From NCBI GenBank assembly GCA_003511845.1, contig DOIV01000107.1, forward strand, positions 1 through 7,489: DNA of 7,489 nucleotides, given 5' to 3'. Made by a program: the position numbers and the translations under genes. The stretch's first letter is position 1. Every line of letters begins with the position of its first letter. This DNA is from Flavobacteriaceae bacterium (GTDB lineage Bacteria > Bacteroidota > Bacteroidia > Flavobacteriales > Flavobacteriaceae). The notes beneath the pieces were generated by a model. The model saw only the letters and a program-made list of their open reading frames with translations, had not been told where the DNA came from and did not search any database. This document shows, one piece after another, positions 5,942 to 7,489 of this stretch.

Positions 5942-7489
5942 TTACAATATAGCCGCAAGTCTACAACCTTGATTGATGGCTCTTTTTGCATCTAATTCAG
6001 AAGCAAAATCAGCACCTCCTATTACATGAACATTTATTCCTTTTTCTTCTAATGGGCTTAATAATTCTTTTAAAGGAACTTGCCCAGCACAAATCACAAT
6101 GTTATCAACTTCTAATACTTTATTCTCTCCATTTTGGACATAATGCAATCCCACATCATCAATTTTCGTATACTGAACCTGATTTATAAACTGAACATTT
6201 TTTTTCTTTAATGTGGAGCGGTGTATCCAACCTGTGGTTTTTCCTAACTTACCTCCAAATTTCCCTTTACTTCTCTTAAACATAAATATTTCTCTTGGTG
6301 ATGGATGAACCTCTGCCTGAATTTCTTCAATACCTCCTCTGGCATTCAAAGATTTATCAATACCCCATTCTTTCAGCCAAGCATCTATATTTAGTGCAGA
6401 TGATTCACCTTCATGTGCTAAATATTCCGCTACATCAAATCCGATACCTCCAGCTCCAATAACTGCCACTCTGTTACCTACAGGCTTCTTATGTTTCAAT
6501 ACATCAATATAATTGAGTACTTTTTTATTTTTTATACCATCAATTTTAACCGCTCTAGGTAAAATTCCAGTTGCCAACACAATTTCATCAAAGTTTCCAT
6601 TTAAGAAATCATCAGCTGAAACTCTAGTATCTAATTGTACAGTTACCTGATGTAATTCCAATTGTTTTTTAAAATACCGGATAGTTTCATAGAATTCTTC
6701 TTTACCATGAATTTGCTTAGCAATATTAAATTGACCACCAATTTCTGCATTATCATCAAACAAAGTAACTTCATGCCCTCGTTGAGCTGCAATAGCAGCC
6801 GCTGACAAGCCTGCAGGACCGGCACCAATAACAGCAATTCTCTTTTTATTAGTTGTTGAGGTATAATTCAATTCCGTTTCATGACATGCTCTAGGATTTA
6901 CCAAGCAACTTGCTACTTTCTGTTCAAATACATGATCTAAACAAGCTTGATTACAACCGATACAAGTATTTATTTCATTTTCTTTTTCTTCAAAAGCTTT
7001 TGTAACCCAATCTGCATCCGCTAAAAAAGGGCGTGCCATTGAAATCATATCTGCATGGCCATCTGATAATACTTGTTCTGCCGTTTCTGGCATATTTATT
7101 CGATTGGTAGTGATTAAAGGAATAGACACTTCTATTTTCATTTTTTGAGTAACCCATGTAAAAGCTGCACGAGGTACAGAAGTTGCTATAGTTGGAATTC
7201 TAGATTCATGCCAACCAATACCTGTATTGATAATGGTAGCTCCCGCTTTTTCTATTTCTTTTGCCAAATACACTACCTCTTCCCAAGAACTTCCTTTTTC
7301 TATCAAGTCTAACATGGACAAACGGTAAATAATAATAAATTCTTCACCAACACCTTCTCTAACTTTTTTTACCAATTCAATAGGTAATTTAATTCTATTT
7401 TCATACGCTCCACCCCACTTATCAATTCTTCGATTGGTTTTTTTAGCAATAAACTGATTGATTAAATACCCTTCAGAACCCATAATTTC
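5942..7489 (-). CDS. fadH: NADPH-dependent 2,4-dienoyl-CoA reductase FadH (5' end outside window)
   Basis: FadH reduces 2,4-dienoyl-CoA during beta-oxidation of unsaturated fatty acids, passing electrons from NADPH through FAD and a 4Fe-4S cluster to FMN. The frame is open to the window edge, giving 515 residues that align without visible gaps to E. coli FadH (672 aa as I recall) from about residue 159. The Met codon at 7483 is internal (…EIMGSEGY) and not the start, so about 158 residues of the FMN TIM barrel are missing. Counting from that Met: catalytic Tyr6 in GSEGY and His92 in GIGWHESRIPT correspond to E. coli Tyr166 and His252. The cluster cysteines are 174, 177, 181 and 193 (CIGCNQAC, then SC), with the E. 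coli spacing. The FAD Rossmann motif IGAGPAG is at 219-225, GGQFNIAKQI at 249-258, the NADPH-site glycines IGAGGIG at 342-348, and ICAGQ at 464-468. Everything needed for activity is present. No other fatty acid gene is visible and no clear terminator follows the stop. Confidence 0.96.
   Translation of the reverse strand, partial: EIMGSEGYLINQFIAKKTNRRIDKWGGAYENRIKLPIELVKKVREGVGEEFIIIYRLSMLDLIEKGSSWEEVVYLAKEIEKAGATIINTGIGWHESRIPTIATSVPRAAFTWVTQKMKIEVSIPLITTNRINMPETAEQVLSDGHADMISMARPFLADADWVTKAFEEKENEINTCIGCNQACLDHVFEQKVASCLVNPRACHETELNYTSTTNKKRIAVIGAGPAGLSAAAIAAQRGHEVTLFDDNAEIGGQFNIAKQIHGKEEFYETIRYFKKQLELHQVTVQLDTRVSADDFLNGNFDEIVLATGILPRAVKIDGIKNKKVLNYIDVLKHKKPVGNRVAVIGAGGIGFDVAEYLAHEGESSALNIDAWLKEWGIDKSLNARGGIEEIQAEVHPSPREIFMFKRSKGKFGGKLGKTTGWIHRSTLKKKNVQFINQVQYTKIDDVGLHYVQNGENKVLEVDNIVICAGQVPLKELLSPLEEKGINVHVIGGADFASELDAKRAINQGCRLAAIL

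Noticed and set aside
5986..6837. Small open frames on both strands inside fadH (5986-6189 plus, 6643-6837 minus)
   Set aside because: fadH is intact in its own frame throughout, and these translations are low-complexity Leu-rich products of the other frames.
7481..7483. ATG as the true start of the FadH reading frame
   Set aside because: The Met is part of the conserved EIMGSEGY segment in the middle of the FMN domain, and the frame stays open to the window edge.

Overview
The window looks like ordinary core chromosome of a member of the Bacteroidota, most likely family Flavobacteriaceae. Evidence: strongly AT-rich DNA; no Shine-Dalgarno sequences in front of starts; one promoter-like site of the Bacteroidota type (TAnnTTTG); a DUF5683 protein, a family I know mainly from this phylum; and the gene order parA-parB-DUF5683-dapB, which I recall as conserved in flavobacteria. 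The genus cannot be read from the sequence. All six genes lie on the minus strand, so transcription runs from high to low coordinates.

Layout in transcription order. (1) 7489-5942: the 3' three quarters of fadH, 2,4-dienoyl-CoA reductase, with its start outside the window. (2) A 115-base gap with a good promoter candidate and no clear terminator. (3) 5826-2983: a secreted two-half M16 zinc peptidase resembling E. coli PqqL, followed by a strong intrinsic terminator (about 2961-2923). (4) 2842 to the left edge: a compact set of parA, parB, a DUF5683 envelope protein and dapB (3' end missing). Here parA and parB overlap by 8 bases, parB and the DUF5683 gene abut, and 10 bases separate that gene from dapB. 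This is very probably one transcript starting in the short gap between the terminator and parA.

How they fit together: ParA and ParB form the chromosome origin segregation system. DapB makes tetrahydrodipicolinate for lysine and for meso-diaminopimelate, the peptidoglycan cross-linking residue. The par operon therefore joins chromosome partition, a cell-wall precursor enzyme and an uncharacterised envelope protein, all growth-linked. The M16 peptidase and FadH are separate functions (periplasmic proteolysis; unsaturated fatty acid beta-oxidation).

I found no mobile element, CRISPR array, RNA gene, frameshift or sign of recent transfer. I see no clearly undescribed system. The most open question is the role of the DUF5683 protein in the par-dapB operon.
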